A stretch of 64,000 bases of DNA from positions 1,874,001-1,938,000 of the forward strand of contig NZ_CP129113.1 in assembly GCF_030762805.1 (NCBI RefSeq), given 5' to 3'. Position numbers and translations under genes: made by a program. Below are positions 49,370-57,695 of the stretch, in pieces. Origin of the DNA: Aciduricibacillus chroicocephali (GTDB taxonomy: Bacteria > Bacillota > Bacilli > Bacillales > Amphibacillaceae). The notes under the pieces were generated by a model, which was not told the DNA's origin, did not search any database, and worked only from the letters and a program-made list of their open reading frames with translations. Each line of letters begins with the position of its first letter. Within the stretch, counting starts at the first letter, position 1.

Positions 49370-49401
49370 AAAAAAAGCCTTTCTTGTAAGAAAGGCTTTT
49401 T
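49370..49401 (-). terminator. Intrinsic terminator after hpf
   Basis: The stem AAAGCCTTTCTT/AAGAAAGGCTTT followed by TTTTTT on the minus strand. Confidence 0.92.
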
Positions 49402-49415
49402 ATCAGCATATGAAA

Positions 49416-49973
49416 TTAGCTGGGCTCAATCAGACCATAGCGGCCGTCATTACGACGATACACGATATTCGTGCTGCCATTTTCAGCATTTTCAAAGACG
49501 AAGAAAGCATGCCCAAGCAAATCCATTTGCAACACAGCTTCTTCAGAGTCCATTGGCTTTAAATCGAAACGCTTAGTACGTACGATTTCAACACCATCTT
49601 GGTCATCCTCTGCAACGACCTGCTCATTCGCTTCCTGTTCCAATTCAGCGAATACAATCTTTGCACTGCCTTGTTGGCGGTTTTTACGATTCACTCTTGT
49701 TTTATATTTGCGAATCTGGCGCTCCAGCTTATCAACAGCCAGATCGACAGCTGCATACAGGTCATTATGTCGCACATCGGCGCGCAACAGTAAATCAGTC
49801 ATTGGAATAGTAATCTCAATACGTTGTTCATCATTAAACACACTCAAGTTCACATGGACATCAGATGTTGGTGTATGGTTGAAATATCTCTCCAGCTTAC
49901 CAACTTTCTTTTCGATGTAAGTTTTAATTGCGTCGGTTACTTCTACGTTTTCTCCACGAATATTATATCTCAT
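49416..49973 (-). CDS. hpf: Ribosome hibernation promoting factor, long form
   Basis: A 185-residue two-domain protein: the N-terminal S30AE fold (MRYNIRGENVEVTDAIKTYI, VHVNLSVF, LYAAVDLAVDKLERQIRKYK) and a C-terminal dimerisation domain (VRTKRFDLKPMDSEEAVLQM, LGHAFFVFENAE). Long HPF pairs two 70S ribosomes into inactive 100S dimers in stationary phase. The start ATG 49973 follows AAAAGGGGGAC; the frame extends to 50015 without support. A SigB-like promoter lies upstream, matching stress control of yvyD in B. subtilis. Confidence 0.97.
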   Translation of the reverse strand: MRYNIRGENVEVTDAIKTYIEKKVGKLERYFNHTPTSDVHVNLSVFNDEQRIEITIPMTDLLLRADVRHNDLYAAVDLAVDKLERQIRKYKTRVNRKNRQQGSAKIVFAELEQEANEQVVAEDDQDGVEIVRTKRFDLKPMDSEEAVLQMDLLGHAFFVFENAENGSTNIVYRRNDGRYGLIEPS

Positions 49974-50097
49974 CAAAAATGTCCCCCTTTTCGTCCTTGC
50001 CAATCTACTTTCCACAGAGGGTCGGATAACTCCTGCTTTACCTCTTAAATGACCAAGTTTCGTCAGCTTAAGGACCTAAGTTCCATTACACTAATCC

Positions 50098-50123
50098 ATT
50101 CCCTTTACATTAGGTACACAAAC
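50098..50123 (-). promoter_or_regulatory. SigB-like promoter upstream of hpf
   Basis: On the minus strand GTTTGT (50123-50118), a 14-base spacer and GGGAAT (50103-50098) match the SigB consensus GTTTAA-N12-15-GGGWAW. It gives a leader of about 115 bp to hpf. B. subtilis yvyD is controlled by SigB and SigH, which supports the call. Confidence 0.6.
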
Positions 50124-50157
50124 ATTTTATTAGAGAGGTTTTGAAAATATTCCGAGA

Positions 50158-50511
50158 TTATTTCTTGCTGTCAACGTACATACCGTCCATGGACGCTACA
50201 TGCCTATATGGGTTTTTATATTGTTGTTTAGAACGTTTCTGTTGCTTGAGATCCTTCATTTCCCTTTTTAATTCTTCGAAAAGCTCGGTCATCCTGACTT
50301 CAATACGTGTATTCAGTGGAATAAGCTCTTTTCCCATATTTGTTTCTTCTTCAGTGAAGGGAGGCTGAAGTTCTGCCATGAGAACACCGCGTTCTTCAAT
50401 GAGTTCGGTTGCTTTGCTAATCAGGATATCACGATCGTCTGCATGCTCATCGGAATGAAGGAGTTCATCAAGCTTTTTAGAAACATCCATAATCACTTTA
50501 AGGCGATTCAT
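50158..50511 (-). CDS. fliT: Flagellar export chaperone FliT
   Basis: A 117-residue helical protein: MNRLKVIMDVSKKLDELLHS, LISKATELIEERGVLMAEL, PFTEEETNMGKELIPLNTRIE and a basic C terminus (EMKDLKQQKRSKQQYK). FliT family proteins bind the filament cap FliD before export. It begins at the ATG overlapping the fliS TAA stop by 1 bp, so the two are coupled. Sequence similarity in this family is low; the call rests on its place after fliD-fliS, its size and helical pattern. Confidence 0.85.
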   Translation of the reverse strand: MNRLKVIMDVSKKLDELLHSDEHADDRDILISKATELIEERGVLMAELQPPFTEEETNMGKELIPLNTRIEVRMTELFEELKREMKDLKQQKRSKQQYKNPYRHVASMDGMYVDSKK

Positions 50512-50906
50512 TACACTTCTGCGCCTTGCGCGTAAGTTACCTGACGTGTCTTCTGTATGACCTGCTTCCATGTATCACGAAACTCGACAGCAAGATCCAT
50601 AACCTCGTCAAGCGCCTCTTCATTATTCTGGATATTCGCTTCAGTCAGACGGTTCAGCATGAAATCATAAAGAGGAGCGAACTGCTTTGAAATCTCTACT
50701 TTCGGATCCAGAGTAATCATCAGTTCACGGATGATATTCTGTGCTTTCTGTATATGCGTGTTCTTGCCTTCAATGTGATTAGCAGCCATATCTCTCTTCG
50801 CCTGCTTGATGAATTTGATGCAGCCATTATATAGCATCAAAGTAAGTTCGGCACCTGTCGCTGTATTCACTGCGTTGTTTTGATAAGCCTGATGTGGCTT
50901 GTTCAT
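50511..50906 (-). CDS. fliS: Flagellin chaperone FliS
   Basis: A 131-residue four-helix protein with the FliS N-terminal helix AYQNNAVNTATGAELTLMLYNG and NHIEGKNTHIQKAQNIIRELM, LYDFMLNRLTEANIQN. It binds flagellin to stop it polymerising in the cytoplasm and, in Bacillus, works with FliW. The ATG at 50906 is eight bases after AAGGAG; a GTG at 50915 overlaps that site. Its expected client gene, hag, is not in this cluster. Confidence 0.95.
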   Translation of the reverse strand: MNKPHQAYQNNAVNTATGAELTLMLYNGCIKFIKQAKRDMAANHIEGKNTHIQKAQNIIRELMITLDPKVEISKQFAPLYDFMLNRLTEANIQNNEEALDEVMDLAVEFRDTWKQVIQKTRQVTYAQGAEV

Positions 50907-50937
50907 GTTCCTCACTCCTTAGAAATCCTCGGCTGTA

Positions 50938-52482
50938 CTACTGCCCGCCGAATTGTGAAAGCATCTGAGCAGACTGCGAATTCAGTTTGTTAATAGCCTT
51001 CTCCATTGCATTGAACTGGTTCCAGTAGCGTGTTTCAATTTGGGTAAGTTTTTTCTCAAAATTGGAAATGCGCTTATCTAAATCTTTCATATTTTTACCG
51101 ATTGTATATTTCTCTGTCGTATCGGAAGGCTTACCTGCACGTTCGTTGATTTGATCTGTAGTGGTCTTAATAGAAGCTCGCAATTTTTTTATAATCCCTG
51201 CATCAGTACCTTTTTCATCAGAACCGTTAGCTGTAAATAGTTTCATGACAGCATCCGGATCTTCAGCAAGTGCTTTGCGGAGCTTGTCTTCAGAACCATT
51301 TTCCAAGACAATCTTGCCGCCATCCATATAGTTCTTTGAAGTACCGAGGCCAAGGTCGCTAATTGATTTATACTTTCCATCTGTGTTAACCTTCGAGTAA
51401 AAATTACCTCGCATGGAGAAGAGCGCATTTGTAATTAGACCTTCGCCCTTAAGCAAACCACTCTTGGCCTTCTCTTCCCATTGTTTAATCTGGTCTTCAG
51501 ACATTTCCTTCTTTTGCTCATCCGTAAGTGGCTGGAAGTTACGATACTTTGCTTCCTGTTGCGTGCCATTTAACTTTTCTACGACTTCATTATATTTGTT
51601 AATGAATTTCATAACATTGTCGAATGCTTTATCGGTATCGTTTGTGACAGAGAGTTTTGCCGGGCCTTCCTTTGTTTCATTTTTGAAATTGAAAGTAATA
51701 CCATTTAGTTCATAGCTGTTGGTTGGAGAAGTAAGATCAAGCCCATTATTATAAGTGAATACAGCGTCTTCAGCCGCAAAGTATTTTACGGCCGGTGGTT
51801 TGTCAGGAATATTGGGATCTACCTCGCGAGATCGCCCAAAACCTAAAATATCATTAAAAAAGTCAGCTCCATCACTATTTTCATATTTGCCGAATGAAAT
51901 TTCTTCATCTCTATGCTTTCCAGTATAAGTTGTCTCCATTACTATTTGACTTGATTTGTCATCATAAAACGCCCGGATACCAGCGTCTTTATCATTAATT
52001 TTTTTTAAAACACTTTTAATTGTGTCCTTTTCAATGTCTATTTCAATTTCAACCGGTTTATCCGGATTATTACCTGTTGTAAATGTTAATTTATTACCTG
52101 TGAAATTTAGATCCTTCAATTTTTTATCAATATTAAAATCACTATTTGTAGATTGGTCACTAATGATCATCTCGCCTCTAGCAAGATTTTTCACTTCAAT
52201 ATCATAAGTACCATCTGTCGCACTTGAACTCCCAGTCGCTGTCACAGCACTCTCTTGCGTTGAGCTAACATTTTTTATTTTGTAGCCTGTTGAAAGGCTC
52301 ATGTCGAAGAGCATTTTATCAAGTTCAGCCAAAGACTTATTAATATCTCTGAACCCATCTCTCTGCCAAGTCAGCTTCTGGTTCTGCTGCTTCATCTTAT
52401 CAAGTGGCATACGTTCAGCCGTCATTAATTTTTTTACGAGTTCTTCCGTATCAATACCGGATGCGAGTCCGCCAATTTTCAT
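50938..52482 (-). CDS. fliD: Flagellar filament cap protein FliD
   Basis: About 514 residues. The FliD_N domain is at the start (KIGGLASGIDTEELVKKLMTAER, KLTWQRDGFRDINKSLAELD), a variable exposed middle region follows and the FliD_C domain lies at the end (ISDLGLGTSKNYMDGGKIVL, DKRISNFEKKLTQIETRYWNQFNAMEKAI, with a final SQMLSQFGGQ). The cap pentamer guides flagellin folding at the filament tip. The start is either ATG 52482, nine bases after AAAGGGG, or ATG 52488. Confidence 0.96.
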   Translation of the reverse strand: MKIGGLASGIDTEELVKKLMTAERMPLDKMKQQNQKLTWQRDGFRDINKSLAELDKMLFDMSLSTGYKIKNVSSTQESAVTATGSSSATDGTYDIEVKNLARGEMIISDQSTNSDFNIDKKLKDLNFTGNKLTFTTGNNPDKPVEIEIDIEKDTIKSVLKKINDKDAGIRAFYDDKSSQIVMETTYTGKHRDEEISFGKYENSDGADFFNDILGFGRSREVDPNIPDKPPAVKYFAAEDAVFTYNNGLDLTSPTNSYELNGITFNFKNETKEGPAKLSVTNDTDKAFDNVMKFINKYNEVVEKLNGTQQEAKYRNFQPLTDEQKKEMSEDQIKQWEEKAKSGLLKGEGLITNALFSMRGNFYSKVNTDGKYKSISDLGLGTSKNYMDGGKIVLENGSEDKLRKALAEDPDAVMKLFTANGSDEKGTDAGIIKKLRASIKTTTDQINERAGKPSDTTEKYTIGKNMKDLDKRISNFEKKLTQIETRYWNQFNAMEKAINKLNSQSAQMLSQFGGQ

Positions 52483-52497
52483 GTTCATTCGCCCCTT

Positions 52498-52848
52498 TTA
52501 AAGCTTTCTGTCCTGGAAGATTCCCATGAATTCAGTCATGGCCGCGTACATATCCAGTACTTTCTTTGAAGGAATCTCCTTCACTACTTCATCTGTTGAT
52601 TTATCAATGACAACGACATAGTATTCATTCAGCTTTTCATGGAATCTGAATTCTATGTTCGTCTGAAGTGGTTCAGCAATCTCATTGAACCGGTCAACCG
52701 CTTTAATGACTTCAGATCGATTTGTACTGTCATCCGCTTGTCTTTCACCTGTACGTTGAGCTGGTGAAACGGGTTGCGGCTGCATTGCCTCATTCGCCGC
52801 ATTCTGTTTCGCTATCTCCGGTGTGAGTCCTGCCTGTTCAATCCGCAT
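52498..52848 (-). CDS. flaG: FlaG family flagellar protein (YvyC-like)
   Basis: A 116-residue protein with a poorly conserved, Gln-rich N terminus and the FlaG domain at the C terminus (TNIEFRFHEKLNEYYVVVID, VVKEIPSKKVLDMYAAMTEFMG). FlaG proteins affect filament length in some bacteria. GAGGAGTTGGCACG precedes the ATG. It lies directly between csrA and fliD, where the flagellin gene hag would stand before it in B. subtilis. Confidence 0.9.
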   Translation of the reverse strand: MRIEQAGLTPEIAKQNAANEAMQPQPVSPAQRTGERQADDSTNRSEVIKAVDRFNEIAEPLQTNIEFRFHEKLNEYYVVVIDKSTDEVVKEIPSKKVLDMYAAMTEFMGIFQDRKL

Positions 52849-52931
52849 CGTGCCAACTCCTCTTATCTAATTCTACTCACTAATATTATCGGCTTGGCAT
52901 TATGTAGATTGAACTGTTTTTGGAAAGTTCC

Positions 52932-53162
52932 TCAACCCTCAGTCTTATTTTTTGATAGAAGCTGTAGGACATTTGCTGGCATATTCGCTGCTGCGCCGTT
53001 CTCCTTCTGAATATCAAGGTAAATTTCCTTGCGATGAATATCTACAGACTTTGGAGCATGAATGCCGAGTTTCACTTGCTCCCCTTCAATGGCAATGATC
53101 TTAATTTCAATGTCGTCGCCAATTTGAATAGATTCATTCACTTTTCTGCCTAGTACAAGCAT
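52932..53162 (-). CDS. csrA: Carbon storage regulator CsrA
   Basis: A 76-residue RNA-binding protein: [42 protein letters not shown], a complete CsrA fold. In Bacillus it represses hag translation and is antagonised by FliW, which binds it until flagellin takes FliW away. It overlaps the fliW stop by 1 bp (TAATG), so the two are translated together. Hag itself is missing next to it. Confidence 0.97.
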   Translation of the reverse strand: MLVLGRKVNESIQIGDDIEIKIIAIEGEQVKLGIHAPKSVDIHRKEIYLDIQKENGAAANMPANVLQLLSKNKTEG

Positions 53163-53593
53163 TACGCTTCCTCCTTCATGATCGGCGTCTTAGTTACATA
53201 ATGATCAGTTGTGAGGATATGCTGTTTAGCCAGCTGCTTGTTCACATTTATGAGAAGTGGGGCTTTCAAATTAATTGTGCTCTTCGCAAATGGATCACGA
53301 ATTGTAACGATACCGTATATCGCCACATCTTCCGGTTGTTCAATTTCAAGTGACTCTTGTACTGCTTCGTCTATCTCCACCTTGTAGCTTTGGTCAAAGT
53401 GATAAGGGCTGGCAACGATGAAGGCAAGTTCAGGAGTCTCAGCCGACTGCAATACTTCAAACATTCCGCCATCTGGCAAATTCATGAGGACAAACCGCGT
53501 CTCCTCCTGAAAGCCAGGCAATCCATGAGGGAAATGAATTATCTGTTTCTCTTCTATTGTCAGTTCGCCCAAATACTTAGTATGAATTTGCAT
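53162..53593 (-). CDS. fliW: Flagellar assembly factor FliW
   Basis: A 143-residue protein with [59 protein letters not shown] (seen as [19 protein letters not shown]) and the [13 protein letters not shown] end typical of FliW. It binds flagellin or CsrA in a partner switch controlling flagellin synthesis. The ATG at 53593 follows AAGGGTGG. It is followed at once by csrA. Confidence 0.96.
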   Translation of the reverse strand: MQIHTKYLGELTIEEKQIIHFPHGLPGFQEETRFVLMNLPDGGMFEVLQSAETPELAFIVASPYHFDQSYKVEIDEAVQESLEIEQPEDVAIYGIVTIRDPFAKSTINLKAPLLINVNKQLAKQHILTTDHYVTKTPIMKEEA

Positions 53594-53623
53594 AATTCCA
53601 CCCTTTTTCAAAAGTTTGTTTTA

Positions 53624-54193
53624 TTATTTTCCCGGAAAAAGATTTACAAAATCTATATTCAGTTCTGCCTTTTGAAGCATGCCCACTTCAACACGGCCAG
53701 GAGTATAGGTCATTTCAGGCTTATTTATCTGTACGTCAATACGCGGTTTCTGAGGGGTCACCTGTATATCCAGGTCTGCCGGTTCATAATTGATTTTCAC
53801 CGAACCGTAAGATGGGACAAATTTAATTGCCAGTGTCTTCATTGGGGGATTGGCATAATTAACAGCTTGAGAGACGAGTGGATTTCCACCATCTTCAATG
53901 CGCATCAGCTCCGTCCCTTCAGCTGCACGTCGACCAATTCCCTCCTGTATTGCCTGCATCCCTTCTTGGGCAAATTTATCATTCCTGCGCAAAATGCTCA
54001 TCAAGTTCATTTCCTCAAAAGCTTTTGACTGGTCAATTGTCAGTTTTCCAGGCTTTGTATGCATTGTGATTTCCGCATGTGGCTGTTCAATTGATAAATC
54101 TGCTTGCGGCTGGCGAATCTCCTGCTTTGCGTTGATGGTTTGCAGAGAAATTTGGCCTAGCTTTGATTCCATTCGTATCTGTGGCAATTGCAT
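53624..54193 (-). CDS. yviE: DUF6470 family protein (YviE-like)
   Basis: A 189-residue protein made of short repeating hydrophilic strands: LPQIRMESKLGQISLQTI, QPQADLSIEQPHAEI, IDVQINKPEMTY. These hint at a beta-rich repeat and match the uncharacterised YviE family between flgL and fliW in Bacillaceae. No catalytic motif or signal is visible. GGAGGCGAGAGC precedes the ATG. A terminator lies just upstream, between flgL and this gene. Confidence 0.85.
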   Translation of the reverse strand: MQLPQIRMESKLGQISLQTINAKQEIRQPQADLSIEQPHAEITMHTKPGKLTIDQSKAFEEMNLMSILRRNDKFAQEGMQAIQEGIGRRAAEGTELMRIEDGGNPLVSQAVNYANPPMKTLAIKFVPSYGSVKINYEPADLDIQVTPQKPRIDVQINKPEMTYTPGRVEVGMLQKAELNIDFVNLFPGK

Positions 54194-54221
54194 ATGCTCT
54201 CGCCTCCTTATGTACTGTCAT

Positions 54222-54258
54222 GAAAAAAACCTGGACACGCCTCATGCAGGTCCAGGTT
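54222..54258 (-). terminator. Intrinsic terminator between flgL and yviE
   Basis: The stem AACCTGGAC/GTCCAGGTT with a 13-base loop is followed by TTTTTT on the minus strand. It lies inside the flagellar gene run and should reduce transcription of yviE, fliW and csrA. Confidence 0.85.
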
Positions 54259-54264
54259 CTTTAA

Positions 54265-55143
54265 TTATCTTAGAAAATCGACGAGGGACGGCTGCATGAT
54301 ACGCGCACCTGCAGAAAGCGCTGCTCTATGCATTGTCTCTTGTGTCAGCAGATCCGTAATCGCTTTTTCATAGTCAACGTTTTCGTTTTTGGACATAATG
54401 TCCTTCGCTGTTAGCTCTTGTTGAGAGAGTCGGTTTTCGACCAGATCAAGTCGATTCATACGGGCACCCAAGTCGGCACGAGCGTTAACGACCGATTCAA
54501 TGTTCGTATCTATTTTAGAAATATATTGATCTATATTCGCACTATCAGAACTTTTCAATGCCTGAGAGAAATTATCAATATTCGCAAAGAAATCTCCGCC
54601 AAAAACTGTCTGCCCATTAACATTCGCTGTCAATTCAACTCCTGGGGAAATTGGAACTTTAACAGGTTTTTGATCAGCAAAGCCAGCACTTGGCTGTCCA
54701 TCACTACCAAATGGAGGTACTGTCGTATTCGTTCCATTAAAAATATATTTATCGTTCACCTTTAAGTTGGCAATCGACATCAAGTCTTCTTTAATCTGAT
54801 CTACTTCTTTAGCAATATTCTCAAGTTCATCTTTACTATTCGTACCGTTGGAAGCTAGTGTTGCAAGCTCCTTAAGACGCTGCAAACCTTGTGTTGCATG
54901 GTCCAATGCACCATCCGAGTTATCCATCCACTGATGTACTTCAGCTGCGTTACTGCTGTATTGCTCAGCCTGTACTAGTTGTGACCGGTATCCTAGCCCC
55001 TTGATTGCAATGAATGGATCGTCGGAAGGCTTCGTAATTTTCATACCAGTATTCAATTGATCCATATACTTGTTCATGCTATTAAAACTTTTAGTCAAGT
55101 TATTCAGCATGTTATTCGTCATCATGCCCTGTGTAATTCGCAT
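54265..55143 (-). CDS. flgL: Flagellar hook-filament junction protein FlgL
   Basis: A 292-residue flagellin-like protein. The N-terminal helical domain (MRITQGMMTNNMLNNLTKSF, MNTGMKI-type segment DQLNTGMKITKPSDDP) and the C-terminal one (ARADLGARMNRLDLVENRLS, NENVDYEKAITDLLTQETMH) are typical; the central part is variable. It forms the second junction ring between hook and filament. It starts 7 bp after flgK and ends at a terminator. Confidence 0.95.
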   Translation of the reverse strand: MRITQGMMTNNMLNNLTKSFNSMNKYMDQLNTGMKITKPSDDPFIAIKGLGYRSQLVQAEQYSSNAAEVHQWMDNSDGALDHATQGLQRLKELATLASNGTNSKDELENIAKEVDQIKEDLMSIANLKVNDKYIFNGTNTTVPPFGSDGQPSAGFADQKPVKVPISPGVELTANVNGQTVFGGDFFANIDNFSQALKSSDSANIDQYISKIDTNIESVVNARADLGARMNRLDLVENRLSQQELTAKDIMSKNENVDYEKAITDLLTQETMHRAALSAGARIMQPSLVDFLR

Positions 55144-55149
55144 TATCGA

Positions 55150-56676
55150 TTACCTCCCTACAAGACCCATACTGTTAATAATTTTATCAAGCAGTTCATC
55201 CATAGCAGTCATGCTTCGGGCTGAAGCATTATATGCATGCTGAAACTTTAGTAGATTTGTCATTTCTTCATCAAGGGATACGGCACTGACAGAAAGACGG
55301 TCATTTTGAACATTAGCTTGTTGAAGTGCAGTATTTTTTGCATTACGGCCAGCCTCTTGCGTATTAACCGCCAATTCTCCAATAAGTTTCTGGTAATAAG
55401 TTTTTACAGAAGTATTAGTACCAAGACCGGATATTGGTTCAGTAATAACATCAGACAATTTGAGCATATTTTGGCCATCGCCTTTATTATTGGCCTCTAG
55501 GCTGGCAGCTATCGCATCCGTGTTTTGCAAAATTTCCGAGCTTACGTTAATATCGCTCGCTTTTGTTCCTGTGAAGAAATTGCGGCCTGTTGTACCGTCC
55601 AACCCATATCCACTGCTGTGTATCTCATTGAATGCTTTGATAAATTCACTTGCCATTTTATCTAAATCGGAAAGCATTTTTGTGTAGTAATTCTTGTCGC
55701 CGTTCTTAATCCCATAATTCTCCGATAGTGCTTTTAATGAACCATCTACTTTATCAATAGGAACGACTGTGTCACCGAATTTTATTTCCGAAATTGAATT
55801 ATTTTCACCGTCACCGTAAGCTATTGTGAATTTTTTCAATTCGCTATCTGCCTTTGTCATATCGCCTTTAGTTAATAGGCTAAATGCAGGATTAAATGAA
55901 TTTCCTGTTGCATCCTCCAATTCAATATTGGCAATTCCATCAGCTATATCCAATGAACTGTTGGAGCTCTTTTCATAAGTTACCTTGATATTCACAATTT
56001 GAGATAACTGATCAATGAGAACATCGCGCTGATCATAAAGATCATTTGGTAAATAGCCATGTGGTTCAATCTCGCTGATTTGTTTGTTCAATGAGTTGAT
56101 TTGTCTTAGCAGAGAATTGGCATCTCCAAGTTTTCCACTTGTACCATCAGCGTCACCAATTTGAGTTTTTAGATCTGTGCGGATCCCTTCCAAAGAAGTT
56201 GATAGGTATTTGAATGTTTCTGCAACCGCAAGGCCCTTATTAGCCACAACATCACGAGCACCTGAATTCGTAGCATTCGTCGACAACGACTGCAAAGACT
56301 TCCAGAAGTCATCGAGCACCTTATTCAACCCATCGCCGCCTGAGATTTCGTTCATAACACTTTCCATACGTGAGAGTGCGTCAGTCTTTGTTGACCAATA
56401 AGAAGCACGGCTCGTTTGGGAACGGTATTGTGTATCCAGGAAAGAGTCGCGCATGCGCTGCACAGTTCCTGCCTTAACACCTTGGCCGATCTGGCCTGGC
56501 ATTTGCGGACGGTTTCGTGATGCAGACGGGTATGGTGAGAGTGTTTCAAAATTGACTCGTTGTCTTGAATAACCTTCTGTATTGACATTGGAAATATTGT
56601 GGCCTGTTGTGTAGAGACCCATTTGCTGGGTGAATAGCGCCTGCTTGGCCATCTCCAAACCGTGGAATGTGCTCAT
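55150..56676 (-). CDS. flgK: Flagellar hook-associated protein FlgK
   Basis: A 508-residue hook-filament junction protein. The N terminus has the rod/hook signature TFHGLEMAKQALFTQQMGLYTTGHNISNVNTEGYSRQRV (seen as TTGHNISNVNTEGYSRQR), and the C terminus the matching SVSAVSLDEEMTNLLKFQHAYNASARSM (seen as LDEEMTNLLKFQHAYNASAR). It forms the first junction ring. AAAGGAGCAGCGAC precedes the ATG. A weak terminator lies 125 bp upstream, after flgN. Confidence 0.96.
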   Translation of the reverse strand: MSTFHGLEMAKQALFTQQMGLYTTGHNISNVNTEGYSRQRVNFETLSPYPSASRNRPQMPGQIGQGVKAGTVQRMRDSFLDTQYRSQTSRASYWSTKTDALSRMESVMNEISGGDGLNKVLDDFWKSLQSLSTNATNSGARDVVANKGLAVAETFKYLSTSLEGIRTDLKTQIGDADGTSGKLGDANSLLRQINSLNKQISEIEPHGYLPNDLYDQRDVLIDQLSQIVNIKVTYEKSSNSSLDIADGIANIELEDATGNSFNPAFSLLTKGDMTKADSELKKFTIAYGDGENNSISEIKFGDTVVPIDKVDGSLKALSENYGIKNGDKNYYTKMLSDLDKMASEFIKAFNEIHSSGYGLDGTTGRNFFTGTKASDINVSSEILQNTDAIAASLEANNKGDGQNMLKLSDVITEPISGLGTNTSVKTYYQKLIGELAVNTQEAGRNAKNTALQQANVQNDRLSVSAVSLDEEMTNLLKFQHAYNASARSMTAMDELLDKIINSMGLVGR

Positions 56677-56800
56677 GTCGCTGCTCCTTTATGTTTCAAA
56701 GTCTTATTTTAGATTAATAGACTGTAATGCATTTCCTGCCCCAAATGAACGCGAGTTACTTTGACAGTCTTATAAATTTATCCGGCATTCAGCTAGGACA

Positions 56801-56833
56801 AAGAAAAACCCAACTGAATGGGACTTTTCTTTA
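56801..56833 (-). terminator. Possible weak terminator between flgN and flgK
   Basis: AAAGAAAAGTCCCA pairs with TGGGTTTTTCTTT around a TTCAG-type loop, giving a short GC core and A/T-rich extension with a T-run on the minus strand. It may tune flgK-flgL expression. Confidence 0.55.
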
Positions 56834-57313
56834 TGCTTTGGAATCGAATACGGAACGGTTGCCGCTTTTTTTATCCTTGCCGCTTCCGTAATTCATTGTA
56901 TTAATGGAGGGGCTGAGGAGATTGAGAGAGTATTGTATGAATTGCATGGATTGCTCGACAAGCGCTCTGCTTGCCTGCTCCTTGGATTTAAGTTCGGCGA
57001 GTTTCTCCGTCAGTTTGACAGCGGCCTTCTCAAATTTCTGCTGGTCAGTCTCTGAATCAAGACTGTCAAGAATAGCTGTCACTGTCACTTCCGGCAGGCC
57101 GCGCTCTGTTGCATATCGTTCTGTCGCTTCTGTACGTCGCTTCTCGCTTTGCTGCAGCTTCTGGACAAGCTTGCGTTCCTTAATAAGAACTTGCTGCAAA
57201 GCGGGAATATCATTATTGATAATTGTCTGCGCTTTTTCATCTGATGTTGCAATCAGTTCGTCATGTACGTCTGAAAGCTCATCCATTGTACCGATCATCT
57301 CTTGCAATGACAT
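56831..57313 (-). CDS. flgN: Flagellar chaperone FlgN (YvyG-like)
   Basis: A 160-residue helical protein with long amphipathic stretches: LQEMIGTMDELSDVHDELIA, IPALQQVLIKERKLVQKLQQ, LKSKEQASRALVEQSMQFIQ. FlgN binds FlgK and FlgL before export. It follows flgM by 18 bp in the order flgM-flgN-flgK-flgL seen in Bacillus. The family is weakly conserved; order and length support the call. Confidence 0.92.
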   Translation of the reverse strand: MSLQEMIGTMDELSDVHDELIATSDEKAQTIINNDIPALQQVLIKERKLVQKLQQSEKRRTEATERYATERGLPEVTVTAILDSLDSETDQQKFEKAAVKLTEKLAELKSKEQASRALVEQSMQFIQYSLNLLSPSINTMNYGSGKDKKSGNRSVFDSKA

Positions 57314-57330
57314 ATCATTTCATCCCTCGC

Positions 57331-57597
57331 TTACTGTGGCTTTGTCCAGAAGTCGATCATTTTGCCGGCTGTCTTTTTTAAATCTATCTTATAATTTCCT
57401 GATGACACTTCGTCTTTGATTTTCTCCACTCGGGCCGTCCGTTCCGTGTTCGGTTGCTGCTTTTCAAGCATCTTCTGAGCTTCATTGGAAATCTGAAGCT
57501 TATCTTCCTTGCCGATACCTGCTGTACTCTTCGGCTGTCGGTGAATCTGATTCTTATAAGGATTAAAATTCGTCTGGTTCGGTCCATGGATTTTCAT
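57331..57597 (-). CDS. flgM: Anti-sigma-D factor FlgM
   Basis: An 88-residue protein with the FlgM pattern: MKIHGPNQTNFNPYKNQ, then KLQISNEAQKMLEKQQ and the C-terminal sigma-binding helices RVEKIKDEVSSGNYKID with KKTAGKMIDFW. It holds SigD inactive until the hook is done. The ATG at 57597 follows GAAGGAGGATTGTTAAA. A SigD promoter lies about 60 bp upstream, so SigD activates its own inhibitor. Confidence 0.93.
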   Translation of the reverse strand: MKIHGPNQTNFNPYKNQIHRQPKSTAGIGKEDKLQISNEAQKMLEKQQPNTERTARVEKIKDEVSSGNYKIDLKKTAGKMIDFWTKPQ

Positions 57598-57652
57598 TTT
57601 AACAATCCTCCTTCTTGCGTTTATTCCCTTATTCCACACATATCTATTATTA

Positions 57653-57680
57653 ATATCGGCAAATACTTAGCCGATGTTTA
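57653..57680 (-). promoter_or_regulatory. SigD promoter upstream of flgM
   Basis: On the minus strand TAAA (57680-57677), a 16-base spacer and a perfect GCCGATAT (57660-57653). The spacer is one base longer than the usual 15. An ATCGGC/GCCGAT dyad covers the -10. It lies about 55 bp before flgM. Confidence 0.8.
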
Positions 57681-57695
57681 GCACGATTTGCTTGT

